Shown here: positions 26,587-35,691 of the stretch, one piece after another
How positions within the stretch are numbered: the first letter of the stretch is position 1
Layout: every line of letters begins with the position of its first letter
Assembly: GCF_001953885.1 (NCBI RefSeq)
Contig: NZ_MQUS01000006.1
Coordinates: 124,001 to 188,000 of the forward strand
Length of the DNA: 64,000 nucleotides
Direction of reading: 5' to 3'
DNA from: Streptomyces sp. IMTB 2501
GTDB lineage: Bacteria > Actinomycetota > Actinomycetes > Streptomycetales > Streptomycetaceae
Translations under genes and position numbers: made by a program
The notes under the pieces: model-generated
What the model saw: only the letters and a program-made list of their open reading frames with translations
Databases searched by the model: none
What the model was told of the DNA's origin: nothing

Positions 26587-27732
26587 TTACGGCCGGCGCC
26601 CGCGGAACCGGCGCCGCTCGGCGGGCGCCAGGTGCGGCGGCTCGTCCGCCAGCCGTACGACCGGATCCTCCGGCCCCTCCCGGCCCGCGACCACCGGCCG
26701 GTCGGCGCGCAGGGCCTTGGCCCGGTACTGGGCGGCGTCGGCGAGCCGGAACAGCCGCCGCGCGTCGCGCACCTCCCCGATCGCATCCTCGGTCGAGGCG
26801 ATCCCGCACGCCACCCCCTCCCCCAACTCCAACTCCCCGGCTCTCCGGCACAGTTCATCGGCGGCCTTGACCACGTCATCGGCGGCCGGCCCGACGGCCA
26901 GCAGACAGAACTCGTCCCCGCCGAGCCGCGCGGCCAGCGCGCCCGGCACCATCGCCCCGCACAGCGACAGCACGGAGCCGAAGCGCTCCAGCAGCCGGTC
27001 GCCGACGGCATGCCCGAGGGTGTCGTTGACCCGCTTCAACCCGTTGAGATCACATACGACAAGACTGACGACCGCACCGTCCGCACGGTGCCGTTCGACG
27101 GCCTCCTCCAGGCGTACGTCCACGGCGCGGCGGTTGGCGAGTCCGGTGAGGGCGTCGGTGTACGCGAGCCGGCGGGCCTCCTCCAGCCGCTCGCTCTGCG
27201 CTAGCCCGGCGGCGACGACGGCGGCCAGCACGGTGGCGAAGTCGGCGTCGGACCGGTCGAACACCGGGGCCTTGATGGCGCGCGCGACGTACAACTCGCC
27301 CCAGGCCCTGCCGTGCAGCACGACCGGAGCGACGACACAGCAGCCGCGGCCCCGGCGACGCAGGGCGGCGACCCGCCGGTGGAAGTAGCCGGGAGTGCCG
27401 GCGGCGGTCCCCTCGGCGGTCTCCACCCAGGCGTTGGCCCCACCCCCGCCGGCCCACCGCTCGTGCAGGAACTCGGTGATCTCCGGGAACTGGTGCACCG
27501 GGTAGGCCTCGGCCTCGGGGAACACCTCCTCGTCCGGGCGCCGGTCCCCCACGTTGACGAGGACGCGCAGCCGGCCCAGCTCCCGCTCCCACACCGACAG
27601 CGCGGCGAAGCTGCCGTCCAGCGCCCGGCAGGCGCCGAGTGCGGCGGCATGCCAAGCCCCTGCCGGGGTGTGCGCCGCCGCCATGCCCTGCGCCAGCGCG
27701 ACCACGGCGGCGAGCCGCTTGTCCTCTCCCAT
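26587..27732 (-). CDS. GAF-GGDEF diguanylate cyclase
   Basis: 381 residues. A GAF-like sensor region covers about residues 10-180, with no membrane segment, followed by a GGDEF domain (about 185-350). The active-site loop is intact as GGDEF at 271-275, preceded by TDALTGLANRR, the usual domain start. An RxxD product-inhibition site is not seen five residues before the loop. There is no EAL or HD-GYP domain, so it should make c-di-GMP, which in Streptomyces keeps BldD dimerised and controls development. Its position beside hutH fits the gene I know as cdgD in S. coelicolor, but I leave the symbol open. Confidence 0.88.
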   Translation of the reverse strand: MGEDKRLAAVVALAQGMAAAHTPAGAWHAAALGACRALDGSFAALSVWERELGRLRVLVNVGDRRPDEEVFPEAEAYPVHQFPEITEFLHERWAGGGGANAWVETAEGTAAGTPGYFHRRVAALRRRGRGCCVVAPVVLHGRAWGELYVARAIKAPVFDRSDADFATVLAAVVAAGLAQSERLEEARRLAYTDALTGLANRRAVDVRLEEAVERHRADGAVVSLVVCDLNGLKRVNDTLGHAVGDRLLERFGSVLSLCGAMVPGALAARLGGDEFCLLAVGPAADDVVKAADELCRRAGELELGEGVACGIASTEDAIGEVRDARRLFRLADAAQYRAKALRADRPVVAGREGPEDPVVRLADEPPHLAPAERRRFRGRRP

Positions 27733-27921
27733 TACTCCAGGTTAGGGAGGATTTGCGGCGATGGGGACACTGGTCGGGCGAACAGGTGGATGAACTGTGC
27801 GGCTACCAGCCCGGGACTACGGACCGTTGCCGAGTGCGGGTACGTCGTGGCTTGTCACGCCCACGCGGCGACAGCCGCATATCGGACACAGCCTCGCGCC
27901 CCTGGAGGAACCGCGGTGTCG

Positions 27922-28716
27922 CTACTCCCCCGGCCACTGCGGCTTGCGCTTCTCGTTGAAGGCCGCCACGCCCTCCGCCCGGTCCGCCGAGAAGGCCACC
28001 GTGCGCCAGGCCGCGTCCTCGACCTCCAGACCGGCCCGCAGATCCAGGCCGTGCCCCAGCCGCAGCGCCCGCTTGGCGGCCCGGAGCCCGACAGGCGAGT
28101 TCCCGGCGATCCTCGCGGCCAGCGCCAGGGACTCCTCCCCATCGCGCCCCTCGTCCACCAGCTGGTCGACCAGCCCCAGTTCGGCCGCCTCCGCCGCCTC
28201 CACCCGCCTTGCGGAGAAGATCAGTTCGGCCGCCCGGGCGGCACCCACACGCCGTGGCAGCAACTGCGTACCGCCACCGCCCGGGATCACGCCCACGGAC
28301 ACCTCCGGCAACCCCACCACCGCCGTACGGTCGGCCACGATCAGGTCGCAGGACAGGGCCAGTTCGAAACCGCCGCCCAACGCGAACCCGTGCACCGCCG
28401 CGATCGTCGGCATCGGCAGCTCCAGCACCCCGGTGTAGGCCCCGCGCGTCACCGGCCGCTGCCGCAGAAGATCCGCGTCGCTGAAGGAGTTCCGCTCCTT
28501 CAGGTCCGCCCCGACGCAGAACGCCCGCTCGTGGGACGAGGTCAGGACCACCACGCGCGCGTCCCGGTCGGCGGCCAGCGCCGTGCACGCGCCCACGAGC
28601 GACCGGGCCATCTCCGTGGAGACGGCGTTCATGGCCTTGGGCCGGTCCAGCACCAGCTCCGCGACCGGCCCGTGCCGCCGCACCAGCACGAACTCCCCGA
28701 ACCGCTCCTCGCTCAT
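27922..28716 (-). CDS. Enoyl-CoA hydratase/isomerase family protein
   Basis: 264 residues, full length for the crotonase fold. Oxyanion-hole regions are HERAFCVGADL (about 63-73) and ALGGGFELALSCDL (about 111-124). The catalytic glutamate position is filled in LPEVSVGVIPGGGGTQ (about 136-151). A hydratase is likely, though decarboxylases and isomerases of the fold cannot be excluded. It is separated by about 190 bp from the diguanylate cyclase gene and is not clearly in an operon. The gap 27733-27921 holds nothing recognisable. Confidence 0.88.
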   Translation of the reverse strand: MSEERFGEFVLVRRHGPVAELVLDRPKAMNAVSTEMARSLVGACTALAADRDARVVVLTSSHERAFCVGADLKERNSFSDADLLRQRPVTRGAYTGVLELPMPTIAAVHGFALGGGFELALSCDLIVADRTAVVGLPEVSVGVIPGGGGTQLLPRRVGAARAAELIFSARRVEAAEAAELGLVDQLVDEGRDGEESLALAARIAGNSPVGLRAAKRALRLGHGLDLRAGLEVEDAAWRTVAFSADRAEGVAAFNEKRKPQWPGE

Positions 28717-28915
28717 GACACCCTCCGGCTCACGTGTTAACGCGGGTTAACGCCCTGTGGGCCCGATCATCGCAGCCGTACCCGACGTCGGGAAACCCCA
28801 GGGGGCTACGCCCGTTCGAGTGACATCCCACCCGTCTCCCCCCACATCGCCCACAGGACCGCATAGCGTGCGTCCGCCACGGCGCGCCCCGTGGCGCGCG
28901 GCGGGGAGGGGAACG

Positions 28916-29512
28916 ATGCCAGCGATTTCTGCACAGTCCCGTACGGACGACACGGAAGCCGGCGCGTCCGTCGTACGGCGCGGTCGCCACCGCAAGCCAC
29001 GCCCCCGCAAGGTGCTGCTCGCCGCCGGCGGTCTGGCCCTGGCCGCGGGGGTGCTCAGCCTGGTCCGGGTCACACCGGATCCGGGGGCCGGTTCGCCGGG
29101 CACGGCGGAGGCCGAGCCCCGCCTGGGTGCGGGCGACAGCACCACGGACCACGCGACGAACCCCGCCGCCACAGCCCCCGCCGTGCCCACCGCACTGCCC
29201 TCGGCGACCTCGGCCATGGGCGGCAGAAGCCTCGCGCCCACGACCACCGGCCGGGCCGGGACCGGTACGGCACCAGGGACACCGTCCAGCCGTACCGCCA
29301 CGCCGACCGCGCTCCCGTCCGGGCCGGCCTCGGCACCCGGCACGAACCCGCATCCCCCGGAGCCGACATCCGCCGCCCCGACGACCGCCCGGCCCACGCC
29401 TGCGCCCCCGGCCCCCAGCCACAGCACGACGCCCCCCGATCCGGGCGGGTTGTGCGTACCGGTGCTCGGCATCTGCGTGGGCCTGCCCGGCGGCACCAGC
29501 CACCAGCGATGA
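28916..29512 (+). CDS. Membrane-anchored Pro/Thr/Ser-rich exported protein
   Basis: 198 residues from ATG 28916 after GGGGAGGGG. A basic N-terminus (RRGRHRKPRPRK) precedes one hydrophobic helix (about 34-51). The outer part is low-complexity Pro/Thr/Ala/Ser (about 55-175) and typical of wall-spanning linkers. The end is a compact hydrophobic motif, GGLCVPVLGICVGLPGG, with two cysteines six residues apart that could form a disulphide. No family is recognised. The combination of anchor, wall-spanning linker and small cystine tip suggests a surface-displayed element. Confidence 0.6.
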   Translation: MPAISAQSRTDDTEAGASVVRRGRHRKPRPRKVLLAAGGLALAAGVLSLVRVTPDPGAGSPGTAEAEPRLGAGDSTTDHATNPAATAPAVPTALPSATSAMGGRSLAPTTTGRAGTGTAPGTPSSRTATPTALPSGPASAPGTNPHPPEPTSAAPTTARPTPAPPAPSHSTTPPDPGGLCVPVLGICVGLPGGTSHQR

Positions 29513-29524
29513 CGCCCCGCGGGA

Positions 29525-30670
29525 CTACGACTGGCCGTCGCGGCGGTTCAGCAGCCAGGGCTCGACCACGCCGAGCCCGCGCACCGGGCGCTGCCACATC
29601 GGCTGGAGCGCGAAGCGGTACACCGGCGGCTCCTCGCCCTCCTTCTCGGCGGCGGCCGCGGCCTCGGCCGCCTCCGCCTCGGAGGCGGGCGCCTCGCCGG
29701 AGCGGATCAGCTCCTCGGCGAAGGCGCTGTCCACCAGCACGGCGTCCCGGGGGGCTATCGAGGTGAGCCGGGAGGCCAGGTTCACGGTCGTACCGAACAC
29801 ATCACCCATACGAGTGGTGACCGTGCCGAACGCCATGCCGACGCGCAGCTCGGGCATGGTCTCGTCGTTCGACAGCGTCTCGACGAGCCGCAGCGCGATG
29901 TCCGCGGCCGTACCGGCGTCGTCCGCCGCGTACAGCACCTCGTCACCGAGGGTCTTGATGAGCCGCCCGCCACGCGCGGCCACCAGGTCGGCGGCGGTGG
30001 TCTCGAAGGCCTCGACCAGCTCTCCGAGCTCCTCTTCCTCCATCCGGCGGGTCAACCGCGTGAACCCCACCAGATCGGCGAAGCCGACGGCGAGCCGACG
30101 GTCGACCATCTCCTCGTCATCGGCCGACTGCACAACACGCCCGGCCGAGGCGGCGAGCTGTCGCCGCCACACGTACACCAGGAACTCCTCCAGCTCGGGC
30201 AGGAGCAGTTCGACGATCGGGTACGTCACCTCGGTGCGGGTCATACCGGGCTCGGGCGGTTCGGTCAGGCCCTCCAGGAAGGAATCCATCTGCCACTCGG
30301 CCAACCGGGCGGTGGTCTGCCCGGTGGACCGGGCCACCTGCACCGCCATGGCCTCACTGAGCAGCCCTGCCTCGACCAGACCGGCGAGCCGGCGCAGAGC
30401 CAGCACATCGGCCTCCGTCAACGCCTTGGCCTGGCCGATGTCGGCGAAACCCATGGCCCGCCAGAACCGTGACGCCAGCTCCATGGAGACACCGGCGCTG
30501 CGGGCCGCCTGGAACGGGGTGTAGCGGCGCTCGGCGCCCAGGATGAGCTGTTCGAGGCGCAGGGCCAGCGGGTCCTCGCCGGGATCGGCGGCATGGTCGT
30601 CCCCCCGCTCCTGGGGAGGGTCCACCCGGCCGTCCGCGTCCGCGCCGGAGCCCGTGTCGTCGACGGTCAC
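29525..30670 (-). CDS. cya: Class III adenylate cyclase
   Basis: 381 residues. The N-terminal about 190 residues are helical and resemble the regulatory domain of the pH-sensitive mycobacterial cyclase Rv1264. The catalytic domain (about 195-330) has VGFADLVGFTRL with a metal Asp, LIKTLGDEVLY with the substrate-specifying Lys and second metal Asp, and VFGTTVNLASRL with the transition-state Asn and Arg. These residues support ATP as substrate and full activity. The protein matches S. coelicolor Cya in length as I remember it. Cyclic AMP there supports spore germination and development. A Glu/Ala-rich tract lies near 335-355. Confidence 0.92.
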   Translation of the reverse strand: MTVDDTGSGADADGRVDPPQERGDDHAADPGEDPLALRLEQLILGAERRYTPFQAARSAGVSMELASRFWRAMGFADIGQAKALTEADVLALRRLAGLVEAGLLSEAMAVQVARSTGQTTARLAEWQMDSFLEGLTEPPEPGMTRTEVTYPIVELLLPELEEFLVYVWRRQLAASAGRVVQSADDEEMVDRRLAVGFADLVGFTRLTRRMEEEELGELVEAFETTAADLVAARGGRLIKTLGDEVLYAADDAGTAADIALRLVETLSNDETMPELRVGMAFGTVTTRMGDVFGTTVNLASRLTSIAPRDAVLVDSAFAEELIRSGEAPASEAEAAEAAAAAEKEGEEPPVYRFALQPMWQRPVRGLGVVEPWLLNRRDGQS

Positions 30671-31021
30671 GCCTGCTGCCCTTCCGATCTGCCGCGGTCA
30701 GGTATCGACCGGCCTCAACTCTACGGCAGGTGTGCGCCAGCTCACTCCGTTGGGTTCGGCCGGGGGTACGTGCTCGGTACCGGGTACGTGGGTGCTGCCG
30801 GCCAACCCCGGGCGCCACGCCCCCAGACCCCGCATCGGGCCATGTCCGGAAGTGTCACCGCCATCGCCGAGTGCGAATCCGTCGTGGCCGGTCGCGCAGT
30901 TCCCCGCGCCCCTTGGGGAGCTGCCCTGCCGTAGGCCGAACGGTGCCGCAGCCGACCAGGCGAGAATCAGTGATGGCGCCGCAGGCATCCACCCAGGCCG
31001 CGGAGGCACGGCACCCCCGCC
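30671..31021. other. Intergenic region between cya and the biotin ligase gene
   Basis: About 350 bp. No coding frame with codon bias was found. The only recognisable element is one copy of a dispersed repeat at 30871-30926. The cya promoter should lie in the left half. Confidence 0.5.
30871..30926 (-). repeat. Dispersed intergenic repeat, copy 1
   Basis: Read on the minus strand, the central AAGGGGCGCGGGGAAC is followed by TGCGCGACCGGCCACGACG. This matches, with few changes, the element at 37569-37618 in the opposite orientation. From memory, sequences of this kind recur in intergenic regions of many Streptomyces genomes. Confidence 0.7.
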
Positions 31022-31894
31022 TCACGCAGGCCGCAGATGGACGATGTCGCCCGCCCCCACGGGCTCCTGGACGCCCTCCCCCGTCGCGATGACCAGGCGG
31101 CCGTCGCCGTCGACGGCCACGGCCTCGCCCACAAGCGCCCGTTCACCGGGCAGCTCGGCCCGCACCACGCGCCCCAGCGTCGCGCAGCCCGCCGCGTACG
31201 TCTCCTGCAGACCGCAGGCCGCCGGGTCGCCCCCCGCCGCCCGCCACCGTCCGTACCAGTCCTCCAGCGCCCGCAGCACGGCCCGCAGCAACGGATCCCG
31301 GTCCGTGCCGACCGCCCCGGCCAGCGCCAGCGAGCCGGCCCGGGGCACCGGCAGCTCGTCCGCCCGCAGCGTCACGTTGATGCCGACGCCGATGACCACA
31401 CCGTCCTCCCCGGCCCGTTCCGCGAGGATGCCGGCGGCCTTGCGCTCCTCGCCCCCGACCGTCACCAGCAGGTCGTTCGGCCATTTCAGAGCCGTGTCCA
31501 CACCCGCCGCCCGGGCCACCCCGCTCGCCACGGCGACCCCCGTCAGCAGCGGCAGCCAGCCCCACCGGGCCACCGGAACCTCGGCGGGCCGCAGCAGCAC
31601 GGAGAAGAAGAGACCCGAGCGCGGCGGCGCCGTCCACTGCCGGTCCAGCCGCCCCTTGCCCGCGGTCTGCTCCTCCGCCACCAGCACGGCCCCCTCGTCG
31701 GCCTGCCCGGCGACGGCCCGCGCGACCAGGTCGGAGTTGGTGGAGCCGGTGCGCTGCACCACCTCCACCTCGCGGTACAGGCTTCCCTCCCGGACCAGCG
31801 CGCGCCGCAGTGCCGCGGCGTTCAGGGGCGGGCGGTCCAGGTCGGACCAGCGGCTGTCGTCCCGGCTGTCATCTGATGCATTGTGCGGCGTCAT
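31022..31894 (-). CDS. birA: Biotin--[acetyl-CoA-carboxylase] ligase
   Basis: 290 residues from ATG 31894. It attaches biotin to the carrier domain of acyl-CoA carboxylases through biotinyl-AMP. Family motifs: GSTNSD (about 50-55), the GKGRLDRQW adenylate-binding loop (about 80-88), and KWPND (about 137-141). There is no N-terminal DNA-binding domain, so it is a monofunctional ligase and not a repressor. It is divergent from pccB, and its substrate accA (biotin at Lys555) lies 4 kb away, making a compact carboxylase locus. Confidence 0.92.
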   Translation of the reverse strand: MTPHNASDDSRDDSRWSDLDRPPLNAAALRRALVREGSLYREVEVVQRTGSTNSDLVARAVAGQADEGAVLVAEEQTAGKGRLDRQWTAPPRSGLFFSVLLRPAEVPVARWGWLPLLTGVAVASGVARAAGVDTALKWPNDLLVTVGGEERKAAGILAERAGEDGVVIGVGINVTLRADELPVPRAGSLALAGAVGTDRDPLLRAVLRALEDWYGRWRAAGGDPAACGLQETYAAGCATLGRVVRAELPGERALVGEAVAVDGDGRLVIATGEGVQEPVGAGDIVHLRPA

Positions 31895-32004
31895 GCAAGT
31901 CACCCTAGGTGTGGGAAACGCCGCACTGCCGACCCACAGGCCCAGCACTACTCTACGGATGAGTAACCGTCCCCCCTTTTGAGCAGGCAGGGAGCCGCAT
32001 TCCG

Positions 32005-33624
32005 ATGTCCGAGCCGGAAGAGCGTCAAGAGATCCACGAGACTCAAGGGATCGATATCCACACGACCGCGGGCAAGCTCGCGGATCTCCAGCGCCGCATC
32101 CACGAGGCGACGCACGCCGGCTCGGAACGCGCCGTCGAGAAGCAGCACGCCAAGGGCAAGCTGACGGCCCGTGAGCGCATCGAACTCCTCCTCGACGAGG
32201 GCTCCTTCGTCGAGCTGGACGAGTTCGCCCGGCACCGGTCCACCAACTTCGGCCTCGACGCCAACCGCCCCTACGGCGACGGCGTCGTCACCGGCTACGG
32301 CACCGTCGACGGCCGCCCCGTCGCCGTCTTCTCGCAGGACTTCACCGTCTTCGGCGGCGCCCTCGGCGAGGTCTACGGCCAGAAGATCGTCAAGGTCATG
32401 GACTTCGCGCTGAAGACCGGCTGCCCGGTCATCGGCATCAACGACTCCGGCGGCGCCCGCATCCAGGAGGGTGTCGCCTCCCTCGGCGCCTACGGCGAGA
32501 TCTTCCGCCGCAACACCCACGCCTCCGGTGTGATCCCGCAGATCAGCCTGGTCGTCGGCCCGTGCGCGGGCGGCGCGGTGTACTCCCCCGCGATCACCGA
32601 CTTCACGGTCATGGTCGACCAGACCTCGCACATGTTCATCACCGGCCCGGACGTCATCAAGACGGTCACCGGCGAGGACGTCGGCTTCGAGGAGCTGGGC
32701 GGCGCCCGCACCCACAACACCGCCTCCGGCGTGGCCCACCACATGGCGGGCGACGAGAAGGACGCCATCGAGTACGTCAAGCAGCTCCTCTCCTACCTGC
32801 CGTCCAACAACCTCTCCGAGCCCCCGGTCTTCGCGGAGGAGGCGGACCTCGCCCTGAGCGACGAGGACCGTGAGCTGGACACGCTGGTCCCGGACAGCGC
32901 GAACCAGCCGTACGACATGCACACGGTGATCGAACACATCCTGGACGACGGCGAGTTCTTCGAGACCCAGTCGCTCTTCGCGCCGAACATCCTCACCGGC
33001 TTCGGCCGGGTCGAGGGCCACCCGGTCGGCATCGTCGCCAACCAGCCGATGCAGTTCGCCGGCTGCCTGGACATCGACGCGTCCGAGAAGGGCGCCCGGT
33101 TCGTGCGCACCTGCGACGCCTTCAACATCCCGGTGCTGACCTTCGTGGACGTGCCGGGCTTCCTGCCGGGCGTCGACCAGGAACACACCGGCATCATCCG
33201 GCGCGGCGCCAAGCTGATCTACGCCTACGCCGAGGCGACCGTCCCCCTCATCACGGTGATCACCCGCAAGGCCTTCGGCGGCGCCTACGACGTCATGGGC
33301 TCCAAGCACCTGGGCGCCGACCTCAACCTGGCCTGGCCGACCGCCCAGATCGCCGTCATGGGCGCCCAGGGCGCGGTCAACATCCTGCACCGCCGCACCA
33401 TCGCCGAGGCGGAGTCCACCGGAAACGGCGAGGGCACCCGGGCCCGGCTGATCCAGGAGTACGAGGACGCCCTCCTCAATCCCTACGTCGCGGCCGAGCG
33501 CGGCTACATCGACGCGGTGATCATGCCGTCCGACACCCGCGCCCACATCGTGCGCGGCCTGCGTCAGCTGCGCACGAAGCGGGAATCCCTGCCTCCGAAG
33601 AAGCACGGCAACATCCCCCTCTAG
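32005..33624 (+). CDS. pccB: Propionyl-CoA carboxylase beta (carboxyltransferase) subunit
   Basis: 539 residues. Transfers carboxyl from biotin to propionyl-CoA, giving methylmalonyl-CoA for polyketides and odd-chain metabolism. Crotonase-like halves carry the oxyanion loops GGARIQEG and FGGAYDVMG. The Asp in that second loop (Asp429, equivalent to Asp422 of S. coelicolor PccB) is the residue that favours propionyl-CoA; AccB-type subunits have Ile/Cys there. The start ATG 32005 follows a gcaggga-type Shine-Dalgarno. pccE lies 34 bp downstream, then a 42-residue protein, maf and accA, the conserved carboxylase neighbourhood. Confidence 0.95.
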   Translation: MSEPEERQEIHETQGIDIHTTAGKLADLQRRIHEATHAGSERAVEKQHAKGKLTARERIELLLDEGSFVELDEFARHRSTNFGLDANRPYGDGVVTGYGTVDGRPVAVFSQDFTVFGGALGEVYGQKIVKVMDFALKTGCPVIGINDSGGARIQEGVASLGAYGEIFRRNTHASGVIPQISLVVGPCAGGAVYSPAITDFTVMVDQTSHMFITGPDVIKTVTGEDVGFEELGGARTHNTASGVAHHMAGDEKDAIEYVKQLLSYLPSNNLSEPPVFAEEADLALSDEDRELDTLVPDSANQPYDMHTVIEHILDDGEFFETQSLFAPNILTGFGRVEGHPVGIVANQPMQFAGCLDIDASEKGARFVRTCDAFNIPVLTFVDVPGFLPGVDQEHTGIIRRGAKLIYAYAEATVPLITVITRKAFGGAYDVMGSKHLGADLNLAWPTAQIAVMGAQGAVNILHRRTIAEAESTGNGEGTRARLIQEYEDALLNPYVAAERGYIDAVIMPSDTRAHIVRGLRQLRTKRESLPPKKHGNIPL

Positions 33625-33658
33625 CCCCCTCCAAGCCATGCTGCCCCTGGGAGCGGTC

Positions 33659-33868
33659 ATGAACATCAAGGTCGTACGAGGCAACCCGACCCCCGAGGAG
33701 CTGGCCGCCGCACTGGCGGTGGTCCGCGTCCGCGCCGCGGCGGCGGCAGCCCTGCCGCCCGGCGCGCAGGGCCCGCGCGATGCGTGGTCCGACCCGTCGC
33801 GGATCGCCGCCGCCCACGTCCCCAAGCCGGGCCCGGCGTCCTGGACCCGCACCTACTGGCCGAGCTGA
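33659..33868 (+). CDS. pccE: Acyl-CoA carboxylase epsilon subunit
   Basis: 69 residues from ATG 33659, 5 bases after GGGAG. The pattern is that of actinobacterial AccE/PccE: an N-terminal strand with VVRGNPTPEELAAALAV, an Ala/Pro-rich linker and a C-terminal SWTRTYWP tail. Such subunits stabilise the carboxylase complex and raise its activity. It directly follows pccB, and cotranscription is near certain. Confidence 0.88.
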   Translation: MNIKVVRGNPTPEELAAALAVVRVRAAAAAALPPGAQGPRDAWSDPSRIAAAHVPKPGPASWTRTYWPS

Positions 33869-33872
33869 GCGG

Positions 33873-33900
33873 CTTCAGGGGCGGGGAACCGCGCACAGAG
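33873..33900 (+). repeat. Dispersed intergenic repeat, degenerate copy 2
   Basis: TTCAGGGGCGGGGAACCGCG just past pccE resembles the cores of the copies at 30871 and 37569, with a short deletion and a decayed right side. Confidence 0.45.
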
Positions 33901-33972
33901 CCAACGCGCCGGGTGCCGACTTGAGTAGCAGTACTCAGGCGCCCACCCCCCACCGGGCCGCACGCTGAAGGA

Positions 33973-34101
33973 ATGCTGTGGTCAGACCCGGAAGACGAGC
34001 CGCCGAAGGACCTGCGCGAAGCGCAGGACATGCTTCGGCGGCTCGGCTTCCTCATGGCCCTGGCCACCATGCTTGTGATGCTGGTCATCGGCCTGAGGTG
34101 A
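33973..34101 (+). CDS. Small membrane protein, 42 residues
   Basis: ATG 33973 to TGA 34101. Sequence begins MLWSDPEDEPPKDLREAQ and ends in one membrane helix (about 24-41, FLMALATMLVMLVIGL). It is positioned between pccE and maf, 13 bp before maf, in the same direction. The codon bias is that of a real gene. No function is known; a conserved tiny gene at this place is what I expect from related genomes. Confidence 0.65.
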   Translation: MLWSDPEDEPPKDLREAQDMLRRLGFLMALATMLVMLVIGLR

Positions 34102-34114
34102 GTAACCTGACCCC

Positions 34115-34732
34115 ATGACCGCAACGCGCCGCAGGCGACTGATCCTCGCCTCGAAGTCCCCCGCCCGGCTGGGCCTCCTGAGGCAGGCCGGTCTCTCCCC
34201 CGAGGTGATCGTCAGCGGAGTCGACGAGGACGCCATCACCGCCCCCACCCCCGCGGAGCTGGCGCTCGCGCTGGCCGAGGCGAAGGCCTCGGTCGTGGCG
34301 GCGAAGCCGGAGGTGCAGGGCGCCCTGGTGATCGCCTGTGACTCGGTGCTGGAGCTGGACGGGCAGGCCCTCGGCAAGCCCGCCGACGCCGAGGAGGCGA
34401 CCGCCCGCTGGAAGGCGATGCGCGGGCGGACCGGGACCCTCCAGACGGGCCACTGCATCTGGGACACGGCGGCCAAGCGCTACGTCTCCGGGACCGCCTC
34501 GACCGTCGTCCACTTCGGCGAACCGACGGACGAGGAGATCGCCGCGTATGTCGCCTCCGGCGAACCCCTCTACGTCGCGGGGGCCTTCACCCTGGACGGC
34601 CGTTCGGCGCCGTTCATCAAGGGCATCAACGGCGACCACGGCAATGTGATCGGCATCAGCCTGCCCCTGGTGCGCAAGCTGCTGGCCGAACTGGGCGTCG
34701 GCATCACGGAGTTGTGGTCGCCGGCCGAGTGA
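34115..34732 (+). CDS. maf: Maf-like nucleoside triphosphate pyrophosphatase
   Basis: 205 residues. The family hydrolyses non-canonical or modified NTPs (dTTP, UTP, pseudo-UTP, m5-dUTP) to the monophosphate and PPi, cleansing the pool. Motifs: [18 protein letters not shown] at the N-terminus (SxSPRR-like, here SKSPAR), the acidic [10 protein letters not shown], and C-terminal [16 protein letters not shown]. The first motif deviates from the canonical SPRR. The 3' end overlaps the convergent membrane protein gene by 29 bp. Confidence 0.9.
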   Translation: MTATRRRRLILASKSPARLGLLRQAGLSPEVIVSGVDEDAITAPTPAELALALAEAKASVVAAKPEVQGALVIACDSVLELDGQALGKPADAEEATARWKAMRGRTGTLQTGHCIWDTAAKRYVSGTASTVVHFGEPTDEEIAAYVASGEPLYVAGAFTLDGRSAPFIKGINGDHGNVIGISLPLVRKLLAELGVGITELWSPAE

Positions 34733-35327
34733 CCGGAGCGGACAGGGAGTCCCGCGTCCCCTCACCCCCACCCGGCGCCTCACCCGTACGCTCCGTACGA
34801 GGCGCCGGCACAGCCGCCCCACCCGAACCCGCACCCGGGGCCGCTCCCGGCGCCGCAGCCGACCCGGGCTCGGTCAGAGCGTCCGGGTGCCCGCCCTCCC
34901 CCGCCCCGCCGCCGGAGGCGCCCGGCTGCGGGCCGGCCTCGCGGTCGTACGTCATCAGGAGCAGGACGACGAGGCCGAGCACCACCATCAGGAACAGGAA
35001 CGCCGTCCAGCCGACCATGCTCCAGGCGAACGCGCCGAGCAGGCCGTGCACGACGGCCACGCTGATCAGCAGGACCCGGCCGAAGCCCGCGGGCGCGCGG
35101 TTCCGTATCGCGACCAGGACGGCCACCAGCGCGCACAGCGCGAAGTAGAGGCCGAAGACCACGCCGCCGATCTTCGAGGACGTCGCCATCGTGGACGGGT
35201 CGAGCCCCGCCAGGGACATGTCCTGACGGTCGACGACGACGCCGAGGAACCAGTTCAGCGCCGCGATGAAGAAGGCCTCCACCAGGAGGACGACCGCCAG
35301 GACCCACGCCACCGGTCTGCGCACCAC
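34704..35327 (-). CDS. Four-helix membrane protein with Pro/Gly-rich tail
   Basis: 207 residues from GTG 35327 (next to GGTGGAG; GTG 35324 and GTG 35366 are alternatives). Four membrane helices are clear: [57 protein letters not shown] and [17 protein letters not shown] disordered Gly/Ala/Pro-rich cytoplasmic tail of about 75 residues follows. No function is recognised. It is conserved in position between maf and accA in related genomes as I remember. Its tail-end overlaps maf. Confidence 0.7.
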   Translation of the reverse strand: MVRRPVAWVLAVVLLVEAFFIAALNWFLGVVVDRQDMSLAGLDPSTMATSSKIGGVVFGLYFALCALVAVLVAIRNRAPAGFGRVLLISVAVVHGLLGAFAWSMVGWTAFLFLMVVLGLVVLLLMTYDREAGPQPGASGGGAGEGGHPDALTEPGSAAAPGAAPGAGSGGAAVPAPRTERTGEAPGGGEGTRDSLSAPVTRPATTTP

Positions 35328-35691
35328 CGGTCTCCACCCACTCTCAAGCCACGCGACTGTTACCACAGGTACGTTCGAGCCGTCATGAACGCTACTAACG
35401 GGTAAACCCAGGGACAAGGGTTTGCGCGCCAGCAAAGAATCATTGGGCCATTCGTAGGGACTCGACAAAGAAACAGAGTGGGCCGCAGCACGCTCTCACA
35501 GAGACCTTGACCACATGACGGGGCTAGGGTTTCCCGGAGGGGAGCTGCGTACCGAGGTGCGACAAGGCTTTTCGCGGGTCGAGCGAGCCTCGAATCACGC
35601 TCCGTGTGGGCAAGCTCACCATTGGGGACGGGTCGAAGTGCCGTGTCGGCAGTCCCTAAACTCGGCTTGTTTCAAGGAGGGAGCCTCAATC
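35328..35691. other. accA upstream region
   Basis: About 365 bp between divergent genes. A candidate accA promoter is TCGAAG (35633-35638), 18-bp spacer, TAAACT (35657-35662). The Shine-Dalgarno AAGGAGGGAG (35674-35683) sets the GTG at 35692. The stretch 35400-35500 is A-rich for this genome and could hold the promoter of the minus-strand gene. Confidence 0.4.
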